This document shows positions 1-11,581 of a stretch of 64,000 nucleotides of DNA, piece by piece (within the stretch, counting starts at the first letter, position 1; every line of letters starts with the position of its first letter). Made by a program: the position numbers and the translations under genes. The notes beneath the pieces are model-generated. The model saw only the letters and a list, made by a program, of their open reading frames with translations. It was not told where the DNA came from and did no database searches. Source of the stretch: Aureobasidium sp. EXF-3400 (lineage: Eukaryota > Ascomycota > Dothideomycetes > Dothideales > Saccotheciaceae); the NCBI GenBank assembly GCA_024195585.1, contig SWBL01000271.1:1-64000 (forward strand). The letters are read 5' to 3'.

Positions 1-363
1 GGCGTTGCTGGAATTTAACCTCCACAACGACACATGCTACCACTACACCACATCACCTTAGCTTGTAAGGGTTGAATCTGGTTGGCCAGATTCAGGATCC
101 GATGATTAGCCACAAAGCACAAAGAATCATATAGCCCACACTGCTGGCTATCAACCCAAATGCTACTAGCACATTTCTGTCGCTGCTGTCATGCACGTTT
201 CTTGGTTTATCTATACTCAGATTTCAGTAAATAATGCGTGTTCGCTCTTATGCTTGCCTTGTGGATATCACTCTATTCTAAAAATGCTGCTCTATTTCCT
301 CATTTCTAACGACGATGCTAATTAAAAGTCAGTTCTTGAAGCCTCGCAAATAATACGTCTTGT
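1..363. other. Non-coding, 3' flank of HOOK gene
   Basis: No frame, RNA gene or repeat that I can support. It probably holds the 3' UTR of the neighbouring HOOK gene. Confidence 0.4.
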
Positions 364-2816
364 TTATCTCACCTGTCCCGGTACCAAACCAGGTGTTACC
401 AGTTGCCGTTGCTTGCCCAGGAAGCTTTTCGGGCTCTCCTTGCGCCTGCCCAACATGACCGTGTTGCTCTGCAGCCTGCTACTGAGGTCGAACCATGCCG
501 ATGTCATGAGCTTGTTCTCGCGTTGCAGAGCTGCAAACTCGGCAGATGGCACGTTGCCCGTAGTCGTCGTTGCCGCGCCTGACCCGACTTGCCTCTTGAG
601 TGTCGCAATTTCCGTCGCTCGGTTCTCGGCAAGCTAAAGAAGGGAATGTTAGCCAATCTCTTAGTGGGCAGATTCGATAGACGGCATACCTTGTTCGCGG
701 CGATAGTGTCAGAACGTGCTTGTTCCATACGGTCCGCAAGTTGAGCTGCAGTGGACTCCAAGAGCTCGTCATCATCTGGCGCATCTCTGACTGCTTGCAA
801 CTGCTGCAATAAGAGCTTGTATTCGTTCTCGTTTCGAGTCTCGGCCGACTCTTTCAACAGCTGTGCAGCATTTAGCAAAGCATGTCGTAGCAGAGCACGC
901 TGTTCAGCCAGTTCCGCTTCGACGCCCTCGCTATGCTTGTGCAACTCCGAGTATCGATCTGTCAAGGTTTGGTACTCTGCGTTGCCATCCAGCTGTACGT
1001 CCTTGTCTGTAAGTTGTTTCTGCACAGCCATAAGCTTTTCCTTGATATTGGCCATCTCGGTATTCGTGGTGAATTGCTGGTTGCGCATCTCTTGAATCTC
1101 AGCATTTGCTGCCTGCAGCTTCTTGCGTTGTTCCAAGAATGGTACGTTTTCTTCCGGCTCTCGAGATGGCTCGCGGAGGTCTTGCAAAGCAGTTTCCAGA
1201 CCGAGTTTGTCTTGCAAGATATCCAAGTACTCGGTCTCCAGCTTGTTGTTTCGTGCAGTGATGGCATCTAGCTTTTGTTGCAGGATGGTTGCGTCGGCAG
1301 AGGGCATGGTGTCGATCTGACTTCTGTCCATTGCCCTCTCAGCCCGTGCCTTCTCGGAGGCCTCGAGCTCTTCGCCAAGTCCACCGCTGGCGCCATTGGT
1401 ACTCGATCCTCCAAGCTCGAGTGTTTGCAATTTGTTTTCGAGTTCCGTAATAGTTTCGTGGTCTTTGACCTGTCGTTCCTTGGCTGCTTCCCACTTCTGT
1501 GTAAGAACCTTATATTCATGCTCGATACGTTTGCGGGTCGTCTTCTGGTCGAATATCTCCTGTTCACCATTGGCGATGAGTTTCAGGTTCTCGGCGTTTG
1601 CTTTTTGAAGGGCGGTACATTGATCTTTCAGACGATCCAGATCTTGGAGCCTGTCATTGGCGGAGCGAAGATCTTCCCTCAAAGTGGAATTGGTCTTTTC
1701 TTGGTCTTGTAGTGCTTGGATTTTCTTTTTGAGGTTCTCGTTCATGCGAGTTTTCTGGAGCAGATCATCTCGTTCAGCTCGGAGGAGTTGCATATCGTCT
1801 CTCAGCTTCTGCTTTGCGTCGGTGTCTGTCTTGTATCGCTCGATCTGACGCTCCTGCACATTTGACTTGTCCCTCAAAGTCTCCAGCTCTGCCTCCAGCT
1901 CAGCGATATAATCACGGTCTCTTTCTGCCTTGAGCTGCATGTCCTTCATGGTGTCATTTTCAGCAGCCTTGCGACCCTGGTTCTCCACCTCATACTTGAA
2001 GGCATCGAATGCTTGTTGCAGCTCCTCTTTGTCCTGTCTCAGCTCTTCCAATTCAGTCGCAGCTTTTGCATTGTTGTTCTCCAGATCCTTGATGACCTTG
2101 AATGCCTGTATGAGCTTCTCCTCCTGTTCCAGCTCGGGATCACGTTCGCCGGAAGTGCCGAATGACAAACGCTCGTTCATAGGGAGAAGTTGTTTTTCTG
2201 AGACTGGCTCGACAGGGGTAGACGTTTCGGAAGTGACTTCAAAGTCGGATCGTTCGGCGGCGTCTGTATGTGACACGTCGGTTTCTTCCATCTGCTTCAT
2301 GGCTGCAGCAATTGTGACAGCGACTTCGGGACCGAGGCCGACAACTATGCGACCCATCCTTTGGTTCGATTCGGGAGAGTACATGGCAGCACGGAGCATG
2401 GTTTTGAGCAGCTGTGATTCAGGGGATTAGTCGACTGGCTTTCTAAAGTGAAGGATGCAGTAGAAACACACCATGACGGTATCCCTCGGACTGGCATCGG
2501 TAGCAATGGCCTTAAGATCTGGGTCACGGCTGCCTGCCGGATTCTCGATGGAACCGCTCGAGTCTCGCAGATATGATGTGACGAGGCGGTTGACATGTTT
2601 GAGGTTCTGCCACCGAGGAATCCAGTGATCTTGTGTTTTGGCTGGTGGTTCTGGGAGGTTGTCTTGAAAGTAGTCCGGATCGATGTCTCGAAGAATGTCC
2701 CACAGCACTTGGCCGTCTTGTATGTCCTCCCAGCCCTCTACCTTCTTGGACGTCTGGAATGCTTGTACCCATTTCAGCAGGGCCGCTGCCAACTCGGGTG
2801 GGGCCTCGTCTGCCAT
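364..2816 (-). CDS. HOOK-family dynein adaptor
   Basis: Three exons (2472-2816, 690-2411, 364-633) give about 778 residues. The first ~160 residues match the Hook N-terminal domain, with the run ALLKWVQAF near the start and the conserved GRIVVGLGPEVA just after the first intron. From about residue 190 the protein is almost all Glu/Lys/Leu/Gln heptads, a long coiled coil, as in Hook proteins. In filamentous fungi HookA links cytoplasmic dynein to early endosomes as part of the Fts-Hook-FHIP complex; that role here is by family. I chose the Met at 2816 because MADEAPPEL leads straight into the Hook domain; an in-frame Met lies 20 codons upstream. The last intron restores a frame of 89 residues after a GT..AG junction. 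The family is clear; the exact C-terminus is less so. Confidence 0.9.
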
Positions 2817-3263
2817 GTCGTTGCAACGATGGAGATATTGTATGGCGGATGATGTGTCGTCAAGTCTATCGTTCACGAACCATCATGCTGGGCGGTACTC
2901 GTAGAGTGCACTGCAACCAGGTGCTATATGCCAGAAACCAAACCTCATTCATCCAAGGAATCCATATGACGCGCACGTGCCAAGCTGTTCGTTTCAGGGG
3001 TCTTGTCGAATCTCCCGTCGTCTCAGCTCGCTTGAACTTCACCTTGACAACTCAGGTTTTTTGCTTGCAGCCTTACAAGAGGGTTGATCATTAATGTTTG
3101 TCTATTAAGCGACAGCCTAGAACCAAGTGCATCACCCAAAACCAAAAGCCCATGTGCCCGACAAAGGCAGGTAGCTATACACTTCCTCTATAATCCTCGT
3201 CAGGTCTGTCATCAAGAACCACACCTTTGTCGTTATGTTTCTACGGTTTTGTTCATCTGCTAC
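2817..3263. other. Intergenic: HOOK promoter and bHLH 3' end
   Basis: Both neighbours are transcribed leftward, so this stretch should contain the HOOK promoter and 5' UTR plus the bHLH gene's 3' UTR. I see no further coding signal. Confidence 0.4.
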
Positions 3264-4148
3264 TCATTCCCCTAGCCTTTTCTTGAGTTCCTTGTTTTCA
3301 GCCTCCAGCTTTTTGATGTATTCCAGTGCGCCTACAAGCACCTCGCACTTGCTCGGCTTCATCGGATCATTGATATCGCTCGCTCGGCGGCGCTGAGCTG
3401 CCTGTACATGCGGTACCGCATATCGCAACTTCTCCAGTTGCGAGTTGAGATTCTCCCGATATCGACGCTCCACCGCTGTATGAGGAATCCGCTTTCGGTT
3501 TCGACCACGACCTTCCTTGACTGCAGTGCGCTGCATGCTGCCGGATCGGACGTCTATCGACGGCTCTGTTGCTGTTCGTCTGATTGTACTAGGGCGTCTC
3601 TTGTTTTGCCCCGGCAGCTGACTGATTGACTGGGTCATGGTCATCGGCGAGGCAGCATCCGAAAAGCCATCCTCGCTCTTGACACTGACGGCATCGTCCA
3701 TGATCAGTGTTGGTGTCGTTGGACTCTGCGAGTTCTTGATGTCCTGATTCGTAGAGCTGAAGTCATGAACGAAGGGTGCCGAGTAGTTGACTGGCATAAA
3801 TTGCTGGCCAGGAGCATTTGATTGTTGATCGTTGGTCATGTAGCCGTATGCATTGAAGTTCGGGAGTGATGGATTGATAGGGTGACCATAGACCATTTTG
3901 AGGTCTGAACATGCGACATTGTCCTCGAATGGGTTGATGTCTTCGCCAGCATAGCCCGAGTCCAAAGAACCTCCAGTTGGTGGAGGGAACCCGTAGAATT
4001 GCGGTTGAGGCTGTGGCTCCACAAAGAGTGATTGTACGCCTGGGTTGTTGTCGATCGTCTGATACATAGGCTGATACGGCATGTCCATGGTGCTCGAAGG
4101 AGCTCCAGAGAAGCTGGTGTGATGGTGTTGGTTTATGTATTGGGCCAT
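3264..4148 (-). CDS. bHLH transcription factor, SREBP-like basic region
   Basis: A single exon of 294 residues. The C-terminal ~70 residues (about 218-287) form a basic helix-loop-helix: the basic region carries His223, Glu227, Tyr230 and Arg231, then helix 1, a loop of about 20 residues, helix 2, and a short Leu/Glu/Lys coiled tail. Tyr at 230, where most bHLH proteins have Arg, is the hallmark of the SREBP group, which can read both E-boxes and sterol-response elements. The N-terminal two thirds are rich in Pro, Gln, Ser and Asn and look disordered, as in an activation domain. There is no transmembrane segment, so this is not a membrane-tethered SREBP; it resembles the small soluble fungal bHLH regulators. 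The target genes cannot be told from the sequence. Confidence 0.85.
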   Translation of the reverse strand: MAQYINQHHHTSFSGAPSSTMDMPYQPMYQTIDNNPGVQSLFVEPQPQPQFYGFPPPTGGSLDSGYAGEDINPFEDNVACSDLKMVYGHPINPSLPNFNAYGYMTNDQQSNAPGQQFMPVNYSAPFVHDFSSTNQDIKNSQSPTTPTLIMDDAVSVKSEDGFSDAASPMTMTQSISQLPGQNKRRPSTIRRTATEPSIDVRSGSMQRTAVKEGRGRNRKRIPHTAVERRYRENLNSQLEKLRYAVPHVQAAQRRRASDINDPMKPSKCEVLVGALEYIKKLEAENKELKKRLGE

Positions 4149-5509
4149 TAAAAGCTTATAGTGGAGCTACAAAGCTCTAGGTCCCAGTGCGAAGGATCAA
4201 AGGCTCAACAAGACTGCGTGCTGGGTCAATCCCGAGAGACAACGACCTGATTATCAATGATAATTCCTAAAAGAATGGTAGCAATAAATCTGGAGGAGTT
4301 CGGTTATGTACAGTAAGCCTGGACAAAACCGAGAAGTACCAAAGGAGGGGAGAACAAGGTAACTTGTATTGTTCTCGAACTTGGCGAAACACACTAGAGG
4401 CTGAGCAAGGCAGGGACGGTGAGTTACATATTGGAGCTTAAGCTCTCTTACTCTGTGTATCTGGTGCCAAGCTGTCCATCACGAGGAGCAAGTTTGCGCG
4501 AGAACGACGATCTCCGCCCTAAGTGGAAGCAACAGGATGGTGACAGCTAGGGCAAAGATAAATACATGGGTGCATGGTTGCTCTTCTTTCTGATTTCTCG
4601 ATCTCAGATATCAATTCGATATGACAGCAAAGCAAAGAGGTGGGAATCCCGGAGACGATCGGTGGCCTAGGGCAAGGCTTGACGAGAGTCCCTCGACAAA
4701 CGCATGTTCACTGCATGCTTGGATTGGAGGCACAGAGAGCTAGGACTCGAATCCGCGCCATCCGAAGACAAAGGCCTGAGTATCCTGCCAACGCTCCGGT
4801 ACAGCTAGAGGACAAGCACGAGGTATTCGGAGCGACTCTCGATTTCTCAGATCGCGATGCCCTGCCTCTTCTGGCGATTGGGAGGCCCAAACTCGTGACA
4901 AACAAGGCACCTTGGATGTTGAAAACAGCTCGCAAGTTCTCAGAAGTTCGATAGACATCTATCGATCGCTGCAAGAAACATTCTGTCTAGATAGTGAATA
5001 GGCGCCAGGCTCCAGCTCCGCGCGATATTTTCTCTCCAACCTCAACTTTTGCAATGTGAGACAGATTGTTCAAAGAGGTGTGAACATCACCAATCGATCG
5101 AACAGACAAGTGCGCCTCCAAGGATCAAAGACGTTGGAGATGTCTTTAGCTTCAGCGACACGGAGTGTACGATAGATGGGGGTCAAGTGATAGGTTGACG
5201 AAGGAAGGCTCGAGAACGCTCCAGTTTGCCGTGTCAGAGCTCGGCACCGGGAGCAACGAACCGAGCCCCACTCACAGACACGGCGTCAAACCCCCGCATA
5301 ACGCTGGCGCGTCAAGGTTCAACCAAACCGCAGCGCTCGGAGCTGGAACCTAGACAGTTTGGCTGGGCAGATCGTCAACCGTGCAACACCTTGTCAGACA
5401 TGCTCACATAGGCACGCACCCATCCCCACAAGCCTTGGACTCGAGTTTTCTGGATATCGCCGTGACCCCCTTCACCGGAAGGTCAAGCTTTCGAAGCGGG
5501 AGAGGGACC
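4149..5509. other. Divergent promoter region, bHLH and GT71 genes
   Basis: The two flanking genes start here and diverge. Apart from an inverted pair of GATA motifs near the bHLH side, I see only short frames with no family signal. A stop-free frame at 4640-4954 has no recognisable features. Confidence 0.4.
4251..4263. promoter_or_regulatory. Inverted pair of GATA motifs
   Basis: TTATCAATGATAA reads as two GATA cores facing each other with one base between them, 103 bp upstream of the bHLH start codon. In fungi such pairs are typical targets of GATA factors such as AreA or NsdD. Binding is inference only. Confidence 0.3.
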
Positions 5510-7041
5510 ATGATCCGCTTCCCTGCACGTCTCCGAAGGGCGTTTGTGATTGCCTGTCTTATAATTCTTGTTTACAAGTTCATCCTTGGCGGAGACTTTT
5601 CAGCGGCTCCAGCGACGATAGAATCGTATGTGCTCGTGTTATCGTTGAGTGTTGAGTGCGCAAAGCTGACGAGTGTCGCAGGAATGCTGCAAGCATCCTT
5701 GGCTGGCAATCCTCTGAGCCCGAGGGTGAGGATGCTTACGTTCACTTCAGTCGCAGACTAGTCCGCATCCTGAAGGACACCAAGCCCCCGGTTGCATCCT
5801 TGACTAAGACCAACAGTATCTCCGCCATCGGCTTTCAGGACAACAAAAACAAACCCTTGAAACGACCCGACTATGTGCCAATCACCGCTACCCAGGTCGA
5901 GGAAATGCGATTGGCGCATCGGAATTTCGTAGAAGGAATTTCTAACTTGACATTGCCTTACAAACCTGGAACTCGCGGTATAGTCTCCACTGCAGGAGGA
6001 GCACACTTGCCAATTTTCATCGTGTCTCTCCGCATGCTGAGGCGCTCTGGTAGTGTCCTACCTGTCGAACTTTTCTTGCGAGCTGATGAGGAACGCGGTG
6101 ATAACTATCTGTGTCAAGAACTGCTTCCCTCACTCAATGCTCGCTGTGTGGTTCTGGATGACTTCTTTCCATCTGGCCTGATCAAGCTCGAGAAGTACCA
6201 GTATAAAATCTTCTCGGTGTTATTCTCAAGCTTCGAAGAAGTGCTCCTGCTCGATGCAGACAACTTCCCCGTCCACAATGTGGACCACGTCTTCAAAACA
6301 GAGCCTTTCACGTCAAACGGTTTAGTGACATGGCCAGATTTTTGGATTTCATCAGCTTCTGAGAAGTTTTACAAGATCCAAGGAAAGTCCGTACCATTGA
6401 CTACCGTCAGGGCTTCAACTGAATCAGGCCAAGTCATCGTGTCCAAGCGGACTCACTCGGCAGCACTGCTGATCTCTACATACTACAATTACTACGGACC
6501 TTCGCACTATTACCCCCTCCTCACTCAAGGAGGCCCGGGTGAAGGGGACAAAGAAACGTTCTTAGCGGGTGCAGCTGCAGTTGATGCGCCCTTCTACCAG
6601 GTCTCTGAACCAGTCAGAATTCTGGGCTATGACGAGAATGGAGAGCTGCGTGGCGTAGCGATGCTGCAGTCAAATCCTGTTGATGACTTTGTTGCATTGG
6701 TTAAACCGATGCCCTTTACCATCCATGCAAACTTCCCAAAGATGGATCCTAACACCCTGTTCAACCAAGACGGTCCAGCTATCAACCACCAAACTGGAGA
6801 ACACCGTCGACTATGGGGTGACAAAGAAAAGACGATCCAGACTTTTGGTATGGATGTTGAGCGAGAGCTCTGGGAAGAAATTAGACATGTCGCTTGCACT
6901 CTTGGCGGCGTTTTTGTACATTGGAAAGCAGACGCACCTCGGGAGTGGAAGAAAGGAACATGTGAAATGGTCGAAGAGCACATCATCAAGGTCTTTGGTG
7001 TCGAAGTAGACGAGAACTCGTATGGCTCTCTCGCGTCATAA
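5510..7041 (+). CDS. GT71 alpha-mannosyltransferase, MNN1/MNN2-like
   Basis: Two exons (5510-5625, 5682-7041) encode 491 residues. A short cytoplasmic tail is followed by one hydrophobic segment at about residues 10-27, the layout of a type II Golgi membrane enzyme. The rest is a glycosyltransferase 71 domain: GIVSTAGGAHLP, then a nucleotide-sugar-binding D-x-D at Asp230/Asp232 inside LLLDADNFP, and TWPDFW further on. The family adds mannose from GDP-mannose to side branches of N-glycans in the Golgi lumen, which shapes cell-wall mannan. The Met at 5510 is chosen because it is the first that places the membrane anchor at the N-terminus; the intron joins phase 2 cleanly. Linkage (alpha-1,2 or alpha-1,3) cannot be decided here. 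Confidence 0.88.
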
Positions 7042-7764
7042 CGACACTCACTCCTGCCTTACGTCTAGTCGCCATCTGGAAGCAGGATCTGCCTACCATC
7101 TTAATCACAAGCTCATGTACAAACACATCTGGCGTTATCCAAAGAGTGTGGTTATACCACAATTTACCAGCCTATAAGATCGACATACACACGCGCTCCT
7201 CTCTAGTCCCTCACCGTATCAGAAGCAATCTGGTTGAATCCGGACTGTCCTGTCACCGCCACGCCCTGTACTTTTCGAAAGTATTCATATCGTCTTTGCA
7301 TCTGAGAAGCCCTAACGGCGAAGCAGGTTGCAGAAGCCAGTTCTGGCTAGCTGGGTGAGCAACATGCATATACACTACTCTGTTGAGCATGCATACATCC
7401 AGCCCGCTGGCCAAGCCGATAAACAATCAGATTCTGGATATGTTGAGGACGGAAGGAATGTCGTTGTACTCACGTACAGATGCACCCCAGAAACGGGTCG
7501 GCCCTTTGCCGAGTGATAAGATGAAGCTAAGATCAGATATGCCCAATCGAGCTTCAGCAAGTCATTATGACCGCATCAGCATCTACTCGAGTGCAATTGG
7601 TCAGGAACCATCGATGATCATGAATATCTCTTTGGGGGGGTCCACCCGCTCCACCCTATTATGTGACGAGTTGACATCACGATCAGGAGTTTGGATGAGG
7701 GGTATTGTTTATAAAGGAACGCCGTGGCCTCTTCTGCCTTTGTGATACACCACAAGCATCATCA
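7042..7764. other. Intergenic, upstream of SDR gene
   Basis: Contains the 3' UTR of the mannosyltransferase and the promoter of the dehydrogenase. No further gene is supported. Confidence 0.4.
7710..7717 (+). promoter_or_regulatory. TATA-like box of SDR gene
   Basis: TATAAAGG lies 47-55 bp upstream of the start codon of the short-chain dehydrogenase, a usual position for a fungal TATA element. No other core element is visible. Confidence 0.4.
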
Positions 7765-8871
7765 ATGAGTGAAATACCAAGTATCACAATGGAAACCATT
7801 AGAAACACCATCTCAGAGAATTTGGGCGGTCCTGCCCATGCTCTCGCTTCTCCGGAGAACAGCTTCAGCCTGGATGAAGTGCCAGATCTCAGCGGCAAGG
7901 TACATGCCTTTAAGCCTCGATAGCGGACAAGACTAATTCACTGAAAACAGGTTGCTGTTGTCACCGGTGGCAGTGAAGGCATTGGCTTTGGTTCCACTCA
8001 CACTCTTCTGAAGCACAACATTTCCAAGCTTTTCGTCACATCTATGAGACAGGAGGTCGTTGAAGAAGCTTTGAACGCAATCGAGGAAGAGTTTGGACCC
8101 GAGGCACGCAAGAAGTTCATCTGGAAGCAATGCGATCTTGCCGACTGGGTACAGACTGGCAAGGTTGCACAAGAGATCGCCTCGCAAACCGACAGAATCG
8201 ACATCCTCATCAACAATGCTGGTCGAGGAATCATGACCAGACAGTTGAACCAGGACGGTATCGATCTTCACTTGGCTGTCAACCACTTTGGTCACGTTGT
8301 TTTCACTAGCCACTTGCTGCCAACCATGAAGGAGACCGCCGCCAAGGGCAACACTGTCCGCATCGTCTGCGTTTCTTCCAACCTGCACGCTCAAGCTCCC
8401 AAGGAAACCGAGTTCGCATCGGTCGCAGAACTGAACAAGGACTACGGACCTCAGCCTCAGTACGGTCGTAGCAAGCTGGCCAACCTCTTGTACGCCAAGT
8501 GGCTGAACGAGCACCTCAAGACCGAGCACCCCAACATCATTGTCAACGCTATTCACCCTGGTATCGTCGACACTGCACAAACAAACGTCCACATCCACGA
8601 GGCATTCCCTCTGCTTGGTTACGGCATGTCGGTAGGACTCAAGCCTTTCCGCAAGACCCAGTTCGAGGGTTGTGTCTCTTCCATGTACGCAGCGACCATG
8701 GCCGAAACTGGTGGCAACTACATCGCTCCTCCAAAGGTCTACGAAACCCCATCGGAGAAGGGTCAAGACATGGTGTTGGCAGATCGTCTCATGAAGTTGA
8801 CAGCAGAGATCGTAGAGTCAAAGACTAGAACGGAGAGTTCGGCGAAGGGATGCCCCTTCAAGGAGGCTTAG
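7765..8871 (+). CDS. Short-chain dehydrogenase/reductase
   Basis: Two exons (7765-7899, 7951-8871) give 351 residues. A ~44-residue leader precedes the Rossmann fold: the cofactor motif T50-G-G-S-E-G-I-G57, the structural N133-N-A-G136, a Ser-rich strand, and the active-site pair Tyr216-x3-Lys220. The arrangement is that of classical SDR enzymes close to the retinol-dehydrogenase/WW-domain-oxidoreductase type, which use NAD(P)(H) to interconvert alcohols and carbonyls. The substrate is unknown. The leader has no clear signal peptide. The C-terminal residues contain a Cys-Pro-Phe but no peroxisomal targeting tripeptide. No biosynthetic neighbours suggest a pathway. Confidence 0.88.
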
Positions 8872-9002
8872 ATAAAGCTCTTAACTATCATGACATGTAA
8901 TGCGAATCTTTAATGACTCATCAAAATCATTTCTCATTTTGTCGTGTATGTGCAGTAAGTATATGGACAGCGAACAAAATGTAGTGGCAGGGAATATGAT
9001 TA

Positions 9003-10073
9003 CTAAGTCTTCTTCCCTGTCAAGGTGGGTACCTTGACTTTACTGCTGACCTTTTGCATCTGCGCGACGGCATCACCAAGTAAGACTCTAACAGCGCCTT
9101 CCAGCCTCCTGTCCTTCTTGCGGCGCAAATAGAGAAGCACAAGCCAGAGGATGAAGATGTCGACAGCGACCAGCTTTACCAGAAACCAAGAAGCCCGTAA
9201 TATCCAAGCGAATAGAGAGTGTTTCCTCCGTTGTGCAATAAAACTGCGCGTTTCCAATTGCTCGCGCAATGCAGCGACTTCGGTCGTCATTTTGACCAAG
9301 GCAGACTCTATTCGTTTCCGCCAGCGAACATCGCGTGGACTTGATATCGTTGTGCGAGGTTGCCGTGAGGGAGACGCTTGTTGGTCTTCTCCCTCGTCCT
9401 CCTCGTCCAAGGCCGGGTCCTCGGTATCATCGTACTGGCTTATGGGCGCATCGACAAACTCTTCCTCATGCTCTTCGTTCAACTCGTCTTCATCAGCTTG
9501 ACTGACAGGGCTCAATATCCGTAGCGGGCGTGATGCGACATCATCATCTGCAAAGGCGGCAGCAGAACTAGACACCATGCCCGGATAACTAGACCGCTGC
9601 TCATGCAAGACACGCAACGGACTTGAGGCCTCCGAGCTGCCACTCGGATTCGAATTGTTCCGCACCTGGTCCCAGACAAACTCAAGCTCGGCAACCAATT
9701 CCCTAGCCTCGGGTGTCGCGCTCGCGTACTCGTGCATGGTGTGTATAAGGGTCTCGATGTACTGGCGCTTTGCCTGGGTGCGCGTCAGGCCGGAGTTGCT
9801 GGCCCAGGCATCCCATTTGTCCTGCTCTTTCTTGTCGTCGTTGGTGGGGCGTTCTTGGACGTATGCGACATCGCCTTCCATTGCTTGTTTGTAGAGGCCG
9901 TAGAGGCGGAGGCGCTCGCTCACGGGTGGTTTCTGCGAGCCTGTGCGGATCTTGTTGACGGTGTTGAGGGCATGTCCGAATACTCGATCTGTGTCATTGG
10001 AAGTGTGTCAGTGGTGCTGAGGGTGGAATGTAAGGGGTCGAAGCATGTGATGCTAACCAACCGAGTCGGCCAT
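9003..10073 (-). CDS. Acyl-CoA-binding protein with C-terminal anchor (Atg37/ACBD5-like)
   Basis: Two exons: a 16-nt first exon (10058-10073) and 9003-9988, for 333 residues. Residues ~5-100 are an acyl-CoA-binding domain: VFGHALNTVNKIRTGSQKPP, then LRLYGLYKQAMEGDV with the Tyr and Lys that contact the CoA. The middle is acidic and Ser-rich. A coiled stretch and a single hydrophobic helix at about 270-292 follow, then a basic 41-residue tail. ACB domain plus tail anchor is the plan of ACBD5 and of fungal Atg37, a peroxisomal membrane protein needed for pexophagy. Peroxisomal location and pexophagy are inference. The tiny first exon is needed to supply the start codon; the phase-1 junction gives MADSVDRVFG, which fits the family well. 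Confidence 0.85.
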
Positions 10074-10643
10074 GGTGGAGGAGGTTGCACGTTGGCCAGG
10101 TCAAGACGTTCAATGCTCAGTTCGTTGTCGAGTGTCGGTATGCTATGTATAGGGATCTGCCGATGGACATGTATAACTTCTTGAAAGTGGAGATGGGCGT
10201 AAAATGGATGGCATGATGATGTACCCGAGATGCTTGTATCAAATCGCCGCCGCCCTCGGCCAACAACCTTGATAGCCTGATACCGAGGCTGCCCACGCTG
10301 CCCCTGTCACCCTGTTTGACCCACGTGCTTGCCGACTCTTCCTCCTATTCCTTCCTGTATTGGTTCAAACATCCCGTCATCATCTTTTCTACCATCTAGA
10401 CATTTTTTAGTACTATCTGTCACCTTGTTTTCCGGAAAGAGAGTGTCTTGTGCTTGATGGATCCAAATGTCGATTTTAGATTTGTTCGACGCCACAGATC
10501 ATACCAACATCACGCCGCAGCTTCGTCCACCCACATGGACAATGTATCTAATGTATGTGATACCACCAGGAGAATCTGGCAGTCTTAACAAGCTCGTTCT
10601 GCTCACCCCTTGGCTCAAGTACAGTCGCACTTCTTCCAACAGC
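10074..10643. other. Intergenic between ACBP start and F-box gene end
   Basis: Should contain the promoter of the acyl-CoA-binding protein gene. No other feature is supported. Confidence 0.35.
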
Positions 10644-11581
10644 TCAACGTAACTCTTGAAGCTCCGCTATGCTCATCTCTTTCCATACCCAGTTCATACC
10701 ATTGGTCCGCGACGTCCAACCAAGACGGAAGGTTTCGAGCCTGGGCGCAAGTCTCAGGAGTGTACTCAAGTATCTGTCGGCTACGATGCTCTTGCAGTCC
10801 TCGTCACTGTGCTTCATCAGTATGACAAACAGGGGCAGGAATTTGAAACACCTACAAATTGTGGTGAGGTGAGTATGGTTGGCAATGAAGCTCAAGAGAC
10901 TTCAGCCGAGGGAATAAAGCTCTGGATGGTCCTTGCTGCCAGACACCCAGATCGTGGTACTGGACCTCAAGGTGCTCCAGAGATGGGAGATGTTCACCTA
11001 GGTGCTCCAGGGCCGAGCTTGAGAACACGCACTACCAATGCAAGAACAAGCCTCGATACTTTTGGAAAGTTGAGTGTCCAATGAGTAAGATATTCATCAG
11101 GGTCAGCAAAAGCAAGCCGAGGAGCGAGTTTGAGATCTTCCAACAGGGGACACCCCAGACAGATCATATCCAATGCATCTTCCGTCAAGAGAAAGCCACG
11201 TTCGAGGTGAATCTTTCTCAAAGTAGGTTGCAGATATGGGCGGAGTCGAATCGATCTAATTACAGGGAATTGCTGCCCGTAGACTGGTGGGTCGAGGATG
11301 ACCTCGGTAAGAGTGGTAAACAACAAGAATTTGAACTTATGATAGCATTGTCGTGCAGTCACTTCTAGCTTGATCAGCACGTCGGCGTAGTATTGACGTC
11401 GAGGAAGTGGTTCGATCTTTGCGAGGTCTTCTGCAGAAGCGTGTCGCCATAGAAGACTGATGGCATGCATATGCCATGCTCGATTGACGCGCATCATAGA
11501 GTTCAATGCCTTCTTGTCGTCAGCAAGGTGCTCGAGGATCTGAATCTCAAGCTCTGTCGGTATATCTGCAAAGGAAGGCAT
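10644..11581 (-). CDS. F-box protein with LRR-like repeats
   Basis: Modelled as three exons (11060-11581, 10856-11004, 10644-10806), about 277 residues. The N-terminal ~45 residues, with ADIPTELEIQILEHL and later AWHMHAISLLWRH, form an F-box, the SKP1-binding part of SCF ubiquitin ligases. The rest carries loosely spaced leucine-rich segments such as CPLLEDLKLAP, LPSLEHLEV and RLKSLELHC, which could bind a substrate. The start is the first ATG in frame. Two introns of 55 and 49 nt are needed to join three frames and both fit phase. A further in-frame 60-nt stretch at 11303-11362 has intron-like ends and may or may not be spliced. The substrate is unknown. Confidence 0.65.

Noticed and set aside
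4700..4800. GGATTCGAGTCC on the minus strand, recalling a tRNA T arm
   Set aside because: No acceptor, D or anticodon stem can be built around it.
7933..8766. A 277-codon minus-strand frame
   Set aside because: It is the antisense of the short-chain dehydrogenase exon and has no family features of its own.
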